Origin: Synechococcales cyanobacterium bin31.maxbin.ball.101
Lineage (GTDB): Bacteria; Cyanobacteriota; Cyanobacteriia; Leptolyngbyales; Leptolyngbyaceae
NCBI GenBank assembly: GCA_013298165.1
Contig: JAAFJU010000010.1
Location: 1-64,000, forward strand
Direction: 5' to 3'
DNA length: 64,000 nt
The notes under the pieces were generated by a model. It was not told the DNA's origin and made no database searches. It worked only from the letters and a program-made list of their open reading frames with translations. Position numbers and translations under genes: made by a program. Of this stretch, positions 43,089 to 51,393 are shown piece by piece (the first letter of the stretch is position 1; each line of letters starts with the position of its first letter).

Positions 43089-43778
43089 ATGTTTACAGGA
43101 TTAGTTGAGGCGATCGGAACATTACAGGTGTTGGATCCGGAGCATGTGGAGATTGGGGGATTGGCGAGTCATAGTTCTGTGCTGAAGGATTTGGAGATTG
43201 GGGATAGTGTGGCGGTGGATGGGGTTTGTTTGACGGTGGAGGAGATCTACCCGATGGGATTTGTGGCGGGGATTTCGCCAGAGACGCTGAAGTTGACGAC
43301 GTTGGGGTATGGACGGAGCGATCGCCGGGTGAATTTGGAGACGTCGCTGCGGGTGGGGAGTAAGCTGGGCGGGCATTTTGTGACGGGGCATGTGGATGGG
43401 CTGGGGGAGTTGGAGTCGGCGGTGGCGACGGCCACGTCTTGGGAGATGCGGTTTCGCAGTGGGAGTCAGGCGGTGTCTAACTATGTGTTGCGGAAGGGGA
43501 GTGTGGCGATTAATGGAATTAGTTTGACGATCGCGGATTGTGATGCCGAGGGGAGTTGGTTTACGGTGGCAGTGATTCCTCACACCTATGAGATGACGAA
43601 TCTGAGTCAGCTTGAGCCGGGGAGTCCGGTGAATTTGGAGGGGGATATTTTGGGGAAATATGTGGAGAAGTTTTTGTTGTCGCCGCGATCGGCGGGTTCT
43701 CCCCATGAAAAGGCGCGTCCAAGCTACGGTATGGAACCGATTACGGCGGATTTTATGGCAGAGAATGGTTATTTCTAA
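43089..43778 (+). CDS. ribE: Riboflavin synthase alpha chain
   Basis: 229 residues from the ATG at 43089, which gives the invariant MFTGLVEAIG start and follows a GGAGAAGGAGA ribosome site. Two homologous lumazine-binding halves are seen: residues 1-95 (IGDSVAVDGVCLTVEEI, LGGHFVTGHVDGLG) and 96-200 (LRKGSVAINGISLTIADCDA, GDILGKYVEKFL). It makes riboflavin from two 6,7-dimethyl-8-ribityllumazine molecules. The C-terminal tail (GMEPITADFMAENGYF) is typical of cyanobacterial RibE. Its 3' end overlaps the convergent menH gene by 26 bp. Confidence 0.94.
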   Translation: MFTGLVEAIGTLQVLDPEHVEIGGLASHSSVLKDLEIGDSVAVDGVCLTVEEIYPMGFVAGISPETLKLTTLGYGRSDRRVNLETSLRVGSKLGGHFVTGHVDGLGELESAVATATSWEMRFRSGSQAVSNYVLRKGSVAINGISLTIADCDAEGSWFTVAVIPHTYEMTNLSQLEPGSPVNLEGDILGKYVEKFLLSPRSAGSPHEKARPSYGMEPITADFMAENGYF

Positions 43779-44517
43779 GATTTGTTTGAAGGAGTTGGAG
43801 AATTGAGTTGGGGGCTTCGATGTGGATGTTGTGGCCTGCATTGGGAATTAGGTGAAGCTGGGCGGTGGGGCAGAGACTCCGGATTTTTTGGTTGATGGCG
43901 CAGAATTTGGGGTCTTGGGTGCCGACGATGAGGTGGAGGGGGAGTTTGGTGTGGGGGAGTTCGGGCCAGAGGGAGGGTTGGACTCCGGTGCCCATGTGGC
44001 GGAGCGATCGGGCGAGTTCGGCGGGATTGTTTTGGTGGCGGCGCTGGAGAAGGTCGGGGAAGCTGGGGTGGGTTTTGAGCGATCGGAAGAGTTCGGCTCT
44101 GTACCAGCGATCGAGGAAGGCGGGAAAATCGGTTTCGAGCTGTTGGGCTAGGGTTTCGTCTTGTTGGCGGCGGGCAAGTTGGTCGGTGGGAGTTTCAAGT
44201 CCGGGGGAGGTGGATTCTAGGAAGGCGGAGGTGAAGCGATCGGGCCAGCGCAGGGCAAGGTAGAGGGCGAGGCGTCCGCCCATGGAATAGCCGTAGAGGT
44301 GGATGGGCGCGGGAATCGATTGGATGGCGGTTAGGACAAGTTCGGCTGCGTTGTGGAAGGTGTAGTGGTCGATCGGACGATTGATGTTTTGGCCGTGGCC
44401 AGGGAGATCGAGGGCGAGAGGGTTGTAGTGGTTCGGGAGGTTCGAAATTAGGGCGTCGAAATCGTGGTGGCTGCCGAGGAAGCCGTGGAGGAAGACGATC
44501 GTGGGACGGGCGGGCAT
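43753..44517 (-). CDS. menH: 2-succinyl-6-hydroxy-2,4-cyclohexadiene-1-carboxylate synthase
   Basis: 254 residues, an alpha/beta hydrolase. IVFLHGFLGSHHDFDALI forms the oxyanion region, LYGYSMGGRLALYLAL holds the nucleophile Ser, GTQDPKF the Asp and NAGHNIHIE the His. SPGLETPTDQLARRQQDETL is the MenH-specific wording. It acts in phylloquinone synthesis after MenD. It overlaps ribE tail to tail by 26 bp. The promoter side is followed by a large repeat element at 44564. Confidence 0.88.
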   Translation of the reverse strand: MPARPTIVFLHGFLGSHHDFDALISNLPNHYNPLALDLPGHGQNINRPIDHYTFHNAAELVLTAIQSIPAPIHLYGYSMGGRLALYLALRWPDRFTSAFLESTSPGLETPTDQLARRQQDETLAQQLETDFPAFLDRWYRAELFRSLKTHPSFPDLLQRRHQNNPAELARSLRHMGTGVQPSLWPELPHTKLPLHLIVGTQDPKFCAINQKIRSLCPTAQLHLIPNAGHNIHIEAPNSILQLLQTNLRNNHSLP

Positions 44518-44563
44518 TTGAAGAATGGGATTTTGGGAATGGCGAGTTTGCCTATAAACACCC

Positions 44564-44688
44564 GATCCCCCTAGCCCCCTTGAAAAGGGGGAACCGGAGT
44601 TAGGAAAAAGGGGGAACCGGGTTTAATTCAAAGTCCCCTTTTTAAGGGGGATTTAGGGGGATTCCCGTTCCGGGAGGCGATGCCAACG
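44564..44688. repeat. Dispersed ~125-bp G/C hairpin repeat, copy 1
   Basis: GATCCCCCTAGCCCCCTTGA at the left, stems of CCCCTT/AAGGGG, and at the right GGGGGATTTAGGGGGATTCC followed by CGTTCCGGGAGGCGATGCCA. Read in reverse, the right end is the same as the left end of copy 2 (57092) including CCTCCCGGAACGGGAAT. Lies between menH and the GH57 gene. Confidence 0.85.
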
Positions 44689-44732
44689 GGCGTTTTGGCA
44701 CCCACGCAACGAATTTCAAAACCATCCAACCA

Positions 44733-46943
44733 TTAAGGAATCGTCACCGGAATTAACGCATTTTCAGGGAAATATTGTCGATAACGACCACCATCGGACA
44801 TCACCGCCACAACCCGAAGCTGGGAATCCGGTTCCATTTGCAAGTCCGCCCAAGGAATGCTGACTTCTAAACAGTTATCCAGCGCCACGGACGATCGGCT
44901 GGCCCGAGAATGCCATTTCCAATGTTCGCCTGCTTCTTGGAACCACACGGTCTTCGTCAAGAGGTTAATCCCCAAGTGATGACGGAAGTGATAGTTCAAG
45001 GGCGCTTCGTCGGGGAGATCGACCAGCGGCAATGGACTGTTGAACGTGGAATGATTTTCGTAGTACCAGAGCAGATTCAATTCCGGCGGGCAGTCGATGC
45101 CAGGTTTGATCCCCGCTTGGAAATCGAGGCGGAGATAGAGGTTTTGGTGATCGTAGCCGTACCAGAGACGCTGGACGGCGCTGCTTTGGTGCATGGTGCC
45201 GCGTGCGCCGCCGACTTCAAAGCGTCCTGCGCGATCCCAGTCCTGTTCGTCCCCGCGTCCGTCAATGACTGGATGAATGAAGCCTTCAGGGGCACGATCG
45301 CCCTTGGCCGCATGAATTTCGACGGGACGACGGATTTCGTCAGGGACAGGCTCGTTGAGGCATTGATAGACGGCGATGAGATGTTCGCGGAAGAGTTGGT
45401 CGAAGATGGCATCGTGATTCGACGAGTGCCCTTCACCGAACCACCAGAACCAGTCAGAGCCTTCTGCCGCATCCATGGCTTCCCAGACTTCGGGGTTGGA
45501 TTCTTCCGTGGCTTCGGGGTGACGGGCGAGGGTGTCACGGGCGGCAGTGAGCATATCCCAAGCGCGGTTTTTGGTGGGATCGCCGATCCAGGTGGTGAAA
45601 CTGCCATCGACCCAGGAGCCACTGTGCAGTTGTTCCGAGGGAATTTCTGCAGTGGTGGGGAATTTGTCGAGGTATTCGGAGACGGTTACGAGTTTGATGT
45701 GGGGGGTTTCGTTGAGGATGCTGTAGAGCTGGGTGAGGAAGGGGATGCCGTCTTGGGGGTAGAATTCCCAGCAGTTTTCACCATCGAGGGCGATCGTCAC
45801 TAGATGCGGTTCGTCGGAGTTTTGGAACTTACGGGCGATCGCTTCGAGATGGCCGATCAGATCGGTGGCCGCTTTTTGGGCGTCCATGCCGCTGTAGGTG
45901 AAGCCGATCAGGTCGGAGAGACGGTGATCGCGGAAGACGATGGAGAGATCGCCGTTGTCCGTGGCGAGGCGGTAAGGACGGTAGAGCATGTCCGGTTCTT
46001 GGACGGTGCCGCGTTCGTCCCGATGGAAGAAGTGTTTTAGGGTCCAGCCGAGGACGGCTTCATCGGAGCAAATCCAGCGAATGCCTTCCTTGGCGATGTA
46101 GGGGAGGACGGCGGGGCTGACGGATTGTTCGGATGGCCAGAGTCCACGCAGGGGAACGCCGAAGCGTTCTTCGTACATTTCGCGGGCTTTGCGAAGGTGA
46201 CGGGTGATGTCGTCAGGATAGCGGAAGCGTTGTTTTGGCAGGCCCATTTGGGGGACCGCGACTCTGCCGGAGTCGGTGTCGGCCAGGAGGGGCATGATGG
46301 GGTGGGTGTAGGGCGTCGTGGTGACTTCAAGTTGACCGCTTTCCTGCATGGCGCGGTGTTTTGGGATGATTTGGCTAAGGATTTCGCGGTGTTTTGCGAT
46401 GATACGTTGCCGATCGCCCAAGGTAAAGTCTTGGCCTTTGTCGAGCCAAGCGCGGATTTCGGGGTCATCCCAGAAGAGGGGATCGATCCAGGTGAGGTTA
46501 TGCCAGGTGAGGAGATCGCCGTAGTCGCGATCGGTCCAGTTATCGAAGCACCAGCGACGGCCATTGGTTTGGCGTTGGTTGTAGAGTTCGCTGTAGCGCC
46601 GATGGGGGTCGATCATCGTGCGGTGATGGGCATCGAAGAAGTGTTCGATGATGAATTCTTTGGTTTCGGGAAGCAGTTGGTCGATCGGTGTGAGAGTGGC
46701 CTTGAGGTAAGGATCCATGGCCTTGCCTTCGACGTAGTCTTCGATTTGCATCATCAGTGAAGGGACGAGGTTCACGGTTTGATGGAGGTTTGGATATCGT
46801 TCGAGAAGGAGGATGAGGTCGAGATAGTCCTTGGTGCCATGCAATCGAACCCACGGCAAGCGATATTCACCGTCAGCTACACGACTTTTGTAGAGCGGTT
46901 GATGCTGGTGCCAGATAAACGCGACGTGGAGAGGATGTGTCAT
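44733..46943 (-). CDS. Glycoside hydrolase family 57 protein
   Basis: 736 residues. The N-terminal (beta/alpha)7 barrel has the GH57 openings HVAFIWHQHQPLYKSR, PLRGLWPSEQSVSPAVLPYI (a conserved region with a Glu) and VTIALDGENCWEFYPQDGIP, which holds the acid/base Asp. A helical domain with WEAMDAAEGSDWFWWFGEGH follows. The C-terminal domain (about 575-736: VIDGRGDEQDWDRAGRFEVG) looks like a CBM9-like beta sandwich. GH57 enzymes act on alpha-glucans, as amylases, glucanotransferases or branching enzymes; the exact activity is not predictable. Probably cytosolic, in glycogen metabolism. The start ATG at 46943 gives the standard MTHPLHVAFIWHQHQP. Confidence 0.9.
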   Translation of the reverse strand: MTHPLHVAFIWHQHQPLYKSRVADGEYRLPWVRLHGTKDYLDLILLLERYPNLHQTVNLVPSLMMQIEDYVEGKAMDPYLKATLTPIDQLLPETKEFIIEHFFDAHHRTMIDPHRRYSELYNQRQTNGRRWCFDNWTDRDYGDLLTWHNLTWIDPLFWDDPEIRAWLDKGQDFTLGDRQRIIAKHREILSQIIPKHRAMQESGQLEVTTTPYTHPIMPLLADTDSGRVAVPQMGLPKQRFRYPDDITRHLRKAREMYEERFGVPLRGLWPSEQSVSPAVLPYIAKEGIRWICSDEAVLGWTLKHFFHRDERGTVQEPDMLYRPYRLATDNGDLSIVFRDHRLSDLIGFTYSGMDAQKAATDLIGHLEAIARKFQNSDEPHLVTIALDGENCWEFYPQDGIPFLTQLYSILNETPHIKLVTVSEYLDKFPTTAEIPSEQLHSGSWVDGSFTTWIGDPTKNRAWDMLTAARDTLARHPEATEESNPEVWEAMDAAEGSDWFWWFGEGHSSNHDAIFDQLFREHLIAVYQCLNEPVPDEIRRPVEIHAAKGDRAPEGFIHPVIDGRGDEQDWDRAGRFEVGGARGTMHQSSAVQRLWYGYDHQNLYLRLDFQAGIKPGIDCPPELNLLWYYENHSTFNSPLPLVDLPDEAPLNYHFRHHLGINLLTKTVWFQEAGEHWKWHSRASRSSVALDNCLEVSIPWADLQMEPDSQLRVVAVMSDGGRYRQYFPENALIPVTIP

Positions 46944-47330
46944 GGATTAGGACGAGTAAAGGGTGAAAACAAGCAGTAAAGCTCTTAGTCTTAGGTAAAG
47001 CTCTTAGACATTATGAAAACAATAAGGGAGTTTGGGTCCATTTCTTAAGGGTGACTTCTGTATTGAGAAGCCGACAAACCGGGGATCACAGGGGGATCGT
47101 AGAAATCACACCGATTATCAAATTAGATCCGGGTTGGCCCTCACCCCAGCCCTCTCCCAAGTTTGGGAGAGGGAGCCAGAAAATAAAAATAAAATCCAAA
47201 AATCTAAGCAAGAGGCGTTCTCGCTTATGCAGGGGGTCCGGGGGAGACATATGTCACCCGGTTGGGGGCGCGGGGGCCAAGCCCCCGAAACAACTGCGCA
47301 GCAGTACCAAGATCTTCGCAAAACACCCGC
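46944..47330. repeat. Repeat-filled intergenic region
   Basis: 387 bp without a gene. It contains two copies of GTAAAGCTCTTAG near 46977 and 46996, a perfect 11-bp stem CCCTCTCCCAA/TTGGGAGAGGG at 47150-47173 inside the widespread CCCTCACCCCAGCCCTCTCC repeat, and a 7-bp stem CGGGGGC/GCCCCCG at 47271-47287. It sits between the GH57 gene start and the convergent-side end of the cation transporter. Confidence 0.75.
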
Positions 47331-48002
47331 CTAACGCCCAATAAACAACCGCCGCCCACTCTGCACCACCAACGGCACCGCCACAACCATCATCAAAAAC
47401 GCGATCGCCAACCCCACCGCACAATCCGCCCACATCCAATGCATAACCGCCACCGCAATCGCCGCCCCAATCACCCCCAACGACCCCAAAAAATCCCCCA
47501 AAACATGTAAAAAAGCCCCCTTCAAATTGAGATCCGTCTGAGACCCCGAATGCAGCAGCGCAATATTAACCCCATTAACAAAAAGCCCCACGATCGCCGT
47601 CACCAGCATCGGCACCGCCTCCACATCCCCATGATGCCAATGCAAAACCGCCTCCAAACCCACCCAAACAGCAGTCCCCACCAACCCCAAACTATTAATA
47701 AAAGCCGCCCAAGTCTCCGAATTCGGCTGTTCCGACTCCAGCAGCAACGAATGTGACCCAATCCACCCCGACTTCAGCGCCGGACGTGCCCTCATCGTCG
47801 CCCACAACGCCAACGCCAACGCCGCACTATCGGCCACCAAATGTCCAGCCTCCGCCACCAACGCCACACTATGACTGTGCCACCCCATCAACGCCTCGAT
47901 CGCCGCAAAGCCTAAAATGAGTGCGATCGCCCAACTGAGTTGGCGTTGTTTTTGTTGAGGCTGAAAACTAAGAAGCGTGAGTTGAGACGAAAAGTGCTGC
48001 AT
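47331..48002 (-). CDS. Cation diffusion facilitator-like transporter, short
   Basis: 223 residues with six membrane segments. HSVALVAEAGHLVADSAALA and LKGAFLHVLGDFLGSLGVIG carry the HxxxD metal-site pairs of the CDF (Zn/Co/Cd efflux) family. The protein ends soon after the sixth segment (VVQSGRRLFIGR), so the C-terminal cytosolic metallochaperone-like domain of about 80 residues found in most CDF proteins is missing. This is either a natural short member or a truncation, since its 3' end abuts a repeat-filled region. The N-terminus is a short polar leader (MQHFSSQLTLLSFQPQQKQR). Confidence 0.82.
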   Translation of the reverse strand: MQHFSSQLTLLSFQPQQKQRQLSWAIALILGFAAIEALMGWHSHSVALVAEAGHLVADSAALALALWATMRARPALKSGWIGSHSLLLESEQPNSETWAAFINSLGLVGTAVWVGLEAVLHWHHGDVEAVPMLVTAIVGLFVNGVNIALLHSGSQTDLNLKGAFLHVLGDFLGSLGVIGAAIAVAVMHWMWADCAVGLAIAFLMMVVAVPLVVQSGRRLFIGR

Positions 48003-48117
48003 AGAACGTACTAAAGGAGCTTCGAGAAACCTTTCTCTATTGAATCTAGATTTAAGCTTAAAAGTTCCCCGATCGGCCCACTTTCTTCAACCTTGCCTCA
48101 ACCTTGGACCCAAATCA

Positions 48118-48555
48118 CTACCATTTTTTGTAGGGCAAAAACTTCCCATTCATGGTCACCTTCACCCGATCGCCCTTCGGATCCTCCACCTTCTCAATAT
48201 CTAAGGTGAAATCGATCGCACTCATAATCCCATCCCCAAACTTCTCCTGCACCACATCCTTCATCGGAAACCCATAGACCTGCATGATCTCATAAAACCG
48301 ATAAATAAACGGATCCGTCGGCACCACAGGCCCAACCCCCTTCACCGGATAAGCCACCAACTCCAGCGCCATAAGAGGAGCTAAATCCAACGCCGCCACC
48401 AACTTCTCCGCCTGCTCCGGCGACGCACTCGCCTGCTGATAAAACAACGCCGCCACCCAAACTTCGCTTTGACCCAGCAGCTCCCCCAACTGCTCAAAGC
48501 TCAAGCCTTTCTCTTTCTTCGCCGCCAGCAGTGCTTTAGTTAATTCAGACAACAT
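48118..48555 (-). CDS. cynS: Cyanate hydratase
   Basis: 145 residues from the ATG at 48555 ([10 protein letters not shown]); an ATG at 48564 is also possible. The N-terminal helix-turn-helix-like region and the catalytic C-terminus ([37 protein letters not shown]) are typical; the Arg and Glu in YRFYEI and the Ser in IMSAID form the decamer active site. It converts cyanate and bicarbonate to ammonia and CO2. No cyanate transporter genes are adjacent. The end LPYKKW is canonical. Confidence 0.94.
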   Translation of the reverse strand: MLSELTKALLAAKKEKGLSFEQLGELLGQSEVWVAALFYQQASASPEQAEKLVAALDLAPLMALELVAYPVKGVGPVVPTDPFIYRFYEIMQVYGFPMKDVVQEKFGDGIMSAIDFTLDIEKVEDPKGDRVKVTMNGKFLPYKKW

Positions 48556-48687
48556 CGCGCCCATTCCTCGGAACTAGAATTTAATCTAGTTGTAGAAGAA
48601 CAGACGCGATCGAACCGTCACAACAGATACAGATAGCAGATCCGGTTGATGAACCGGATTTGGTTTGCTCACTCTAATTTGCTCGCC

Positions 48688-49428
48688 CTAGACAGACGTC
48701 ATCTCATTTTTCGCGTCTTCCGCAGGAGACTCAGATGTAGACGCTTGAGACTCAGCTTTCGCCGCCAACTTAGCCGCCTTTTCCTGCTCTCTCTGGTCCC
48801 GCTTCTTCCGGTCCGCCGCCAAAATGTCCGCCATGACATTCTGAGCCGCCACCATCTTCTCAAGATTGCTGCGGTATAGCTCCAAATCCTTCTGAACCTT
48901 GTCCGCCGACAGATTCAACGCACCCGAAACCGTCGCAAGCGCCGCGTTCAGTGCATCCTTATCCTTCAGCTTCTCCGCATCCACCTTCTCCAGCAACGTG
49001 TAAACCCCAATGGCAAACAAACGGCTGTACTTAAACTTCGGATTAGAAGCCACCGCCGCCATCGCACTTTGTAACGCCCCACTTGCATCGCCACCCACAA
49101 GCCCATCCCAGGTCAAACCCGAAGCAGAAGCAATGAGATCATCCGCATCCTTACGAAATGCAGCCCCATCACATTCCACAGACTTGCACAATGCACTAAA
49201 AATCGAGTCCCGATCGGCATCCGGACGATAGCCATTCATAAAACGATCGTAGGCAGAAACCACACCCAGACTGTAAATCGGACTATAGGCATAGTCCGCA
49301 TTCACCATCAGCAAATGCATCTCAACCATCAACTCATCAACAACCCGACGGTAAATTGAGTTAATCGGACGGGTGTGAAGGCTGTAAAAAGTGCGTTTTG
49401 AATCGGAGATGGTGCGATTATTAGTCAC
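48688..49428 (-). CDS. thf1: Thylakoid biogenesis protein Thf1/Psb29
   Basis: 246 residues. The sequence opens TISDSKRTFYSLHTRPINSI with YRRVVDELMVEMHLL, followed by YSPIYSLGVVSAYDRFMNGY, the standard Thf1 signature. The C-terminal half is a long charged coiled coil (ADRKKRDQREQEKAAKLAAK). It is needed for photosystem II assembly or repair and for thylakoid formation. The tail is a little longer and more Ser/Ala rich than usual. Monocistronic, with a spaced cyanase gene downstream. Confidence 0.93.
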   Translation of the reverse strand: MTNNRTISDSKRTFYSLHTRPINSIYRRVVDELMVEMHLLMVNADYAYSPIYSLGVVSAYDRFMNGYRPDADRDSIFSALCKSVECDGAAFRKDADDLIASASGLTWDGLVGGDASGALQSAMAAVASNPKFKYSRLFAIGVYTLLEKVDAEKLKDKDALNAALATVSGALNLSADKVQKDLELYRSNLEKMVAAQNVMADILAADRKKRDQREQEKAAKLAAKAESQASTSESPAEDAKNEMTSV

Positions 49429-49559
49429 GGGTGGCGCTCTGTAAAGGTTAGTTCATTTTTCATAATGATACATTACTTAACGGTCGATCCCCAAAATGGA
49501 TGATCCCCACTTGACAGTCCAGAAAATTTAGGGGGTATTAAACCCCCAGCTTCAATAGC

Positions 49560-50030
49560 TCAGCTTAAGTGGCTCATACATTCCAACAACATGCGCTGAT
49601 TTTCCACGGAGTGCGGTTGAAGGGCCAAGGCTTGACGGAACGCCTGACTCGCCTGACGATACTCGGACAGCTTCAGATAGCACAGCCCCATCCCATGGAG
49701 TGCCCCAAAATGAAAGGGATTTAGGGCGATCGTTTGTTGGCAGTCGGCGATCGCCTTACGGTAGCGATCCTGCATGAAGTACACCACGGCCCGTCGATTC
49801 CAAGCTTCGGCAAAGTCCGGCATCGATCGAATCACCTGCGACAGCACAGATTCCGCTTCATCTAAAGCACCTTGGTTTTGCAAGACCTGCGATCGTTGCA
49901 GCATCTGCAGCCCCATCTTTCCCTTCTGTTCAAACCAGCGCCGCCACAGCTCCTGCGTAGCCGCATCCCGCGTCTCACCATCCTCGCTTTTAAGATTTTG
50001 CAACAAAGAATTTAGGGGGATAGTATCCAT
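49560..50030 (-). CDS. TPR protein
   Basis: 156 residues. The N-terminus (LLQNLKSEDGETRDAATQEL then WRRWFEQKGKMGLQMLQRSQ) is helical. TPR units follow at residues 45-150: ALDEAESVLSQVIRSMPDFA, AWNRRAVVYFMQDRYRKAIA, CQQTIALNPFHFGALHGMGL and YRQASQAFRQALALQPHSVE. A small three-to-four-TPR scaffold, probably cytosolic; homologues are widespread in cyanobacteria with unknown partners. Confidence 0.83.
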   Translation of the reverse strand: MDTIPLNSLLQNLKSEDGETRDAATQELWRRWFEQKGKMGLQMLQRSQVLQNQGALDEAESVLSQVIRSMPDFAEAWNRRAVVYFMQDRYRKAIADCQQTIALNPFHFGALHGMGLCYLKLSEYRQASQAFRQALALQPHSVENQRMLLECMSHLS

Positions 50031-50610
50031 GAGTTATCCGATAGTGTGAGCCTGTAAATTTGGCAGGTGAACTTTTGGCGAGTGAAGCTTTGGCGAGTAA
50101 AACTTTGGCAACGTGAAATGCTTCAAATCCTAGAAATGAGTCGATTTCAAGATTTAAGCGCAGAAAAATAGAAAAAATAACCTTTTCTCATTGTAGAAAG
50201 TTCATCAATTTTTGGGAACATGAGTTTAGGGATAAAATCAAGCCTGAGACGAATTTTCGCATTTTTCTCTAACAAAAAGTCAGAGAATCCTCGCAATCCA
50301 CCCCTCAACCCACAGAATACGTCACATCAACCCGCGCTCACGGGATACGTGTTTACTCGGAGTCAGCAGAGATTTTCTGTTAGATTAGGCACCTGTATCA
50401 CCCGATCGAGTGACCCACCCATTCCAAAGGGGTGATAAAAAGTAGGAGCTTGAGGATTTTTTCGGAATCCGTAGAAGGGAGGTGGTAGGTAGCAATATCC
50501 AAATGGCACTGATAGGATATTGCAGTCGAAGGTTCAACCGAAGATTTGGGATTGATAGATCAGGGCTAGTGGGGGTCAGTTAATCTGGTTTTTAGCGACG
50601 AGGTGCATTT
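50031..50610. other. Long intergenic region with tandem and inverted repeats
   Basis: 580 bp. At 50059-50110 an imperfect tandem of about 17 bp is seen, built on TTTGGCGAGTGAA and TTTGGCGAGTAAAAC. At 50492-50523 the inverted pair GCAATATCC...GGATATTGC (9-bp arms, 14-base loop) lies about 90 bp upstream of the next gene and may be an operator. A 71-codon frame at 50220-50435 has no homology I recognise and an unremarkable composition, so I leave it out as a gene. Confidence 0.45.
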
Positions 50611-51273
50611 ATGGGCGTCAACTCTTCAACTCAATCTTTCGAACGAACTATCCATCCAATTAACGTAGGTCAAAATACCGTGGAACTGAATCGAGAACAG
50701 GCCGAGAAGGATTTGCTAAATTTATTGCTTCCAACGGACCAAGTGAATCTCCAGTTCGATGAATCCGGTGAGTGGAAGGTTCAAGCATTGGATAGTGCAA
50801 AGGCGAAGATTCCCTATCCATTGGATCCAACGATCGCCGATGATTGGTTTGGGGGAATGTCGGTCAATTTGCTGGAGGGTTTCAGTGATGCGGAAGTGCT
50901 GGACCGATCGGATCGATTTTTTAGCGGTTTGGGACAGCTTTGGGCGGATGACTTGGCGACGGTGTTGATGCGCAAGTTCGTGACCGTTCCCCAGACTGTT
51001 CTGAAGGCGATCGCGCTCAAGGCTGAAAAGATGTCTACCGCATCAGGCGAACTCGCGGATCAACTGATTACTTGTGTGCAAGAAGCGCTCCCGAGTTGGG
51101 CTGAAGATGACTTGCGGGTTTTTGCCCGTCCCTATGCCTATGCGATGCGCGGTGAAGAGGAGAAAGTAGAACCTTCCAGTAAGGACTGGGCGGGTCTGTC
51201 TGAAATCGAACAAGCCAAACTCACATTAGAGATTGCAAAATATGCGATCGACCATGCTCAAACTGATTCCTAG
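50611..51273 (+). CDS. Conserved hypothetical protein
   Basis: 220 residues, soluble, with no recognised domain. The N-terminal half has short beta stretches (TVELNREQAEKDLLNLLLPT, VNLQFDESGEWKVQALD), then helices (DWFGGMSVNLLEGFSDAEVL, QLWADDLATVLMRKF, LADQLITCVQEALPSWAEDD). The C-terminus (LSEIEQAKLTLEIAKYAIDH) is helical. The start ATG at 50611 follows a GACGAGGTG-like region. The secreted caspase-fold gene is 120 bp downstream on the same strand, so cotranscription is possible. Function unknown. Confidence 0.7.
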   Translation: MGVNSSTQSFERTIHPINVGQNTVELNREQAEKDLLNLLLPTDQVNLQFDESGEWKVQALDSAKAKIPYPLDPTIADDWFGGMSVNLLEGFSDAEVLDRSDRFFSGLGQLWADDLATVLMRKFVTVPQTVLKAIALKAEKMSTASGELADQLITCVQEALPSWAEDDLRVFARPYAYAMRGEEEKVEPSSKDWAGLSEIEQAKLTLEIAKYAIDHAQTDS

Positions 51274-51285
51274 CGTTGAGTCCTA

Positions 51286-51327
51286 GAGATTCAGTGAGAT
51301 TCAGTGAGATTCATTCACAGAGATTCT
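51286..51327 (+). repeat. Short tandem AGATTCAGTG repeat
   Basis: The decamer AGATTCAGTG is repeated directly, with degenerate further copies (AGATTCATTC, AGATTCTGAC), between the hypothetical gene and the caspase-fold gene. It looks like slippage-prone sequence. Confidence 0.6.
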
Positions 51328-51393
51328 GACAGGATTTAAAGCTACCGTTTTGATCTGATTTGGGACGATCTGGGAAGATCTAGGAGAGCAATT

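Noticed and set aside
50220-50435. 71-codon frame in the long intergenic region
   Set aside because: No recognisable protein features, Pro/Asn/Ser rich, and no conserved neighbour; most likely chance.
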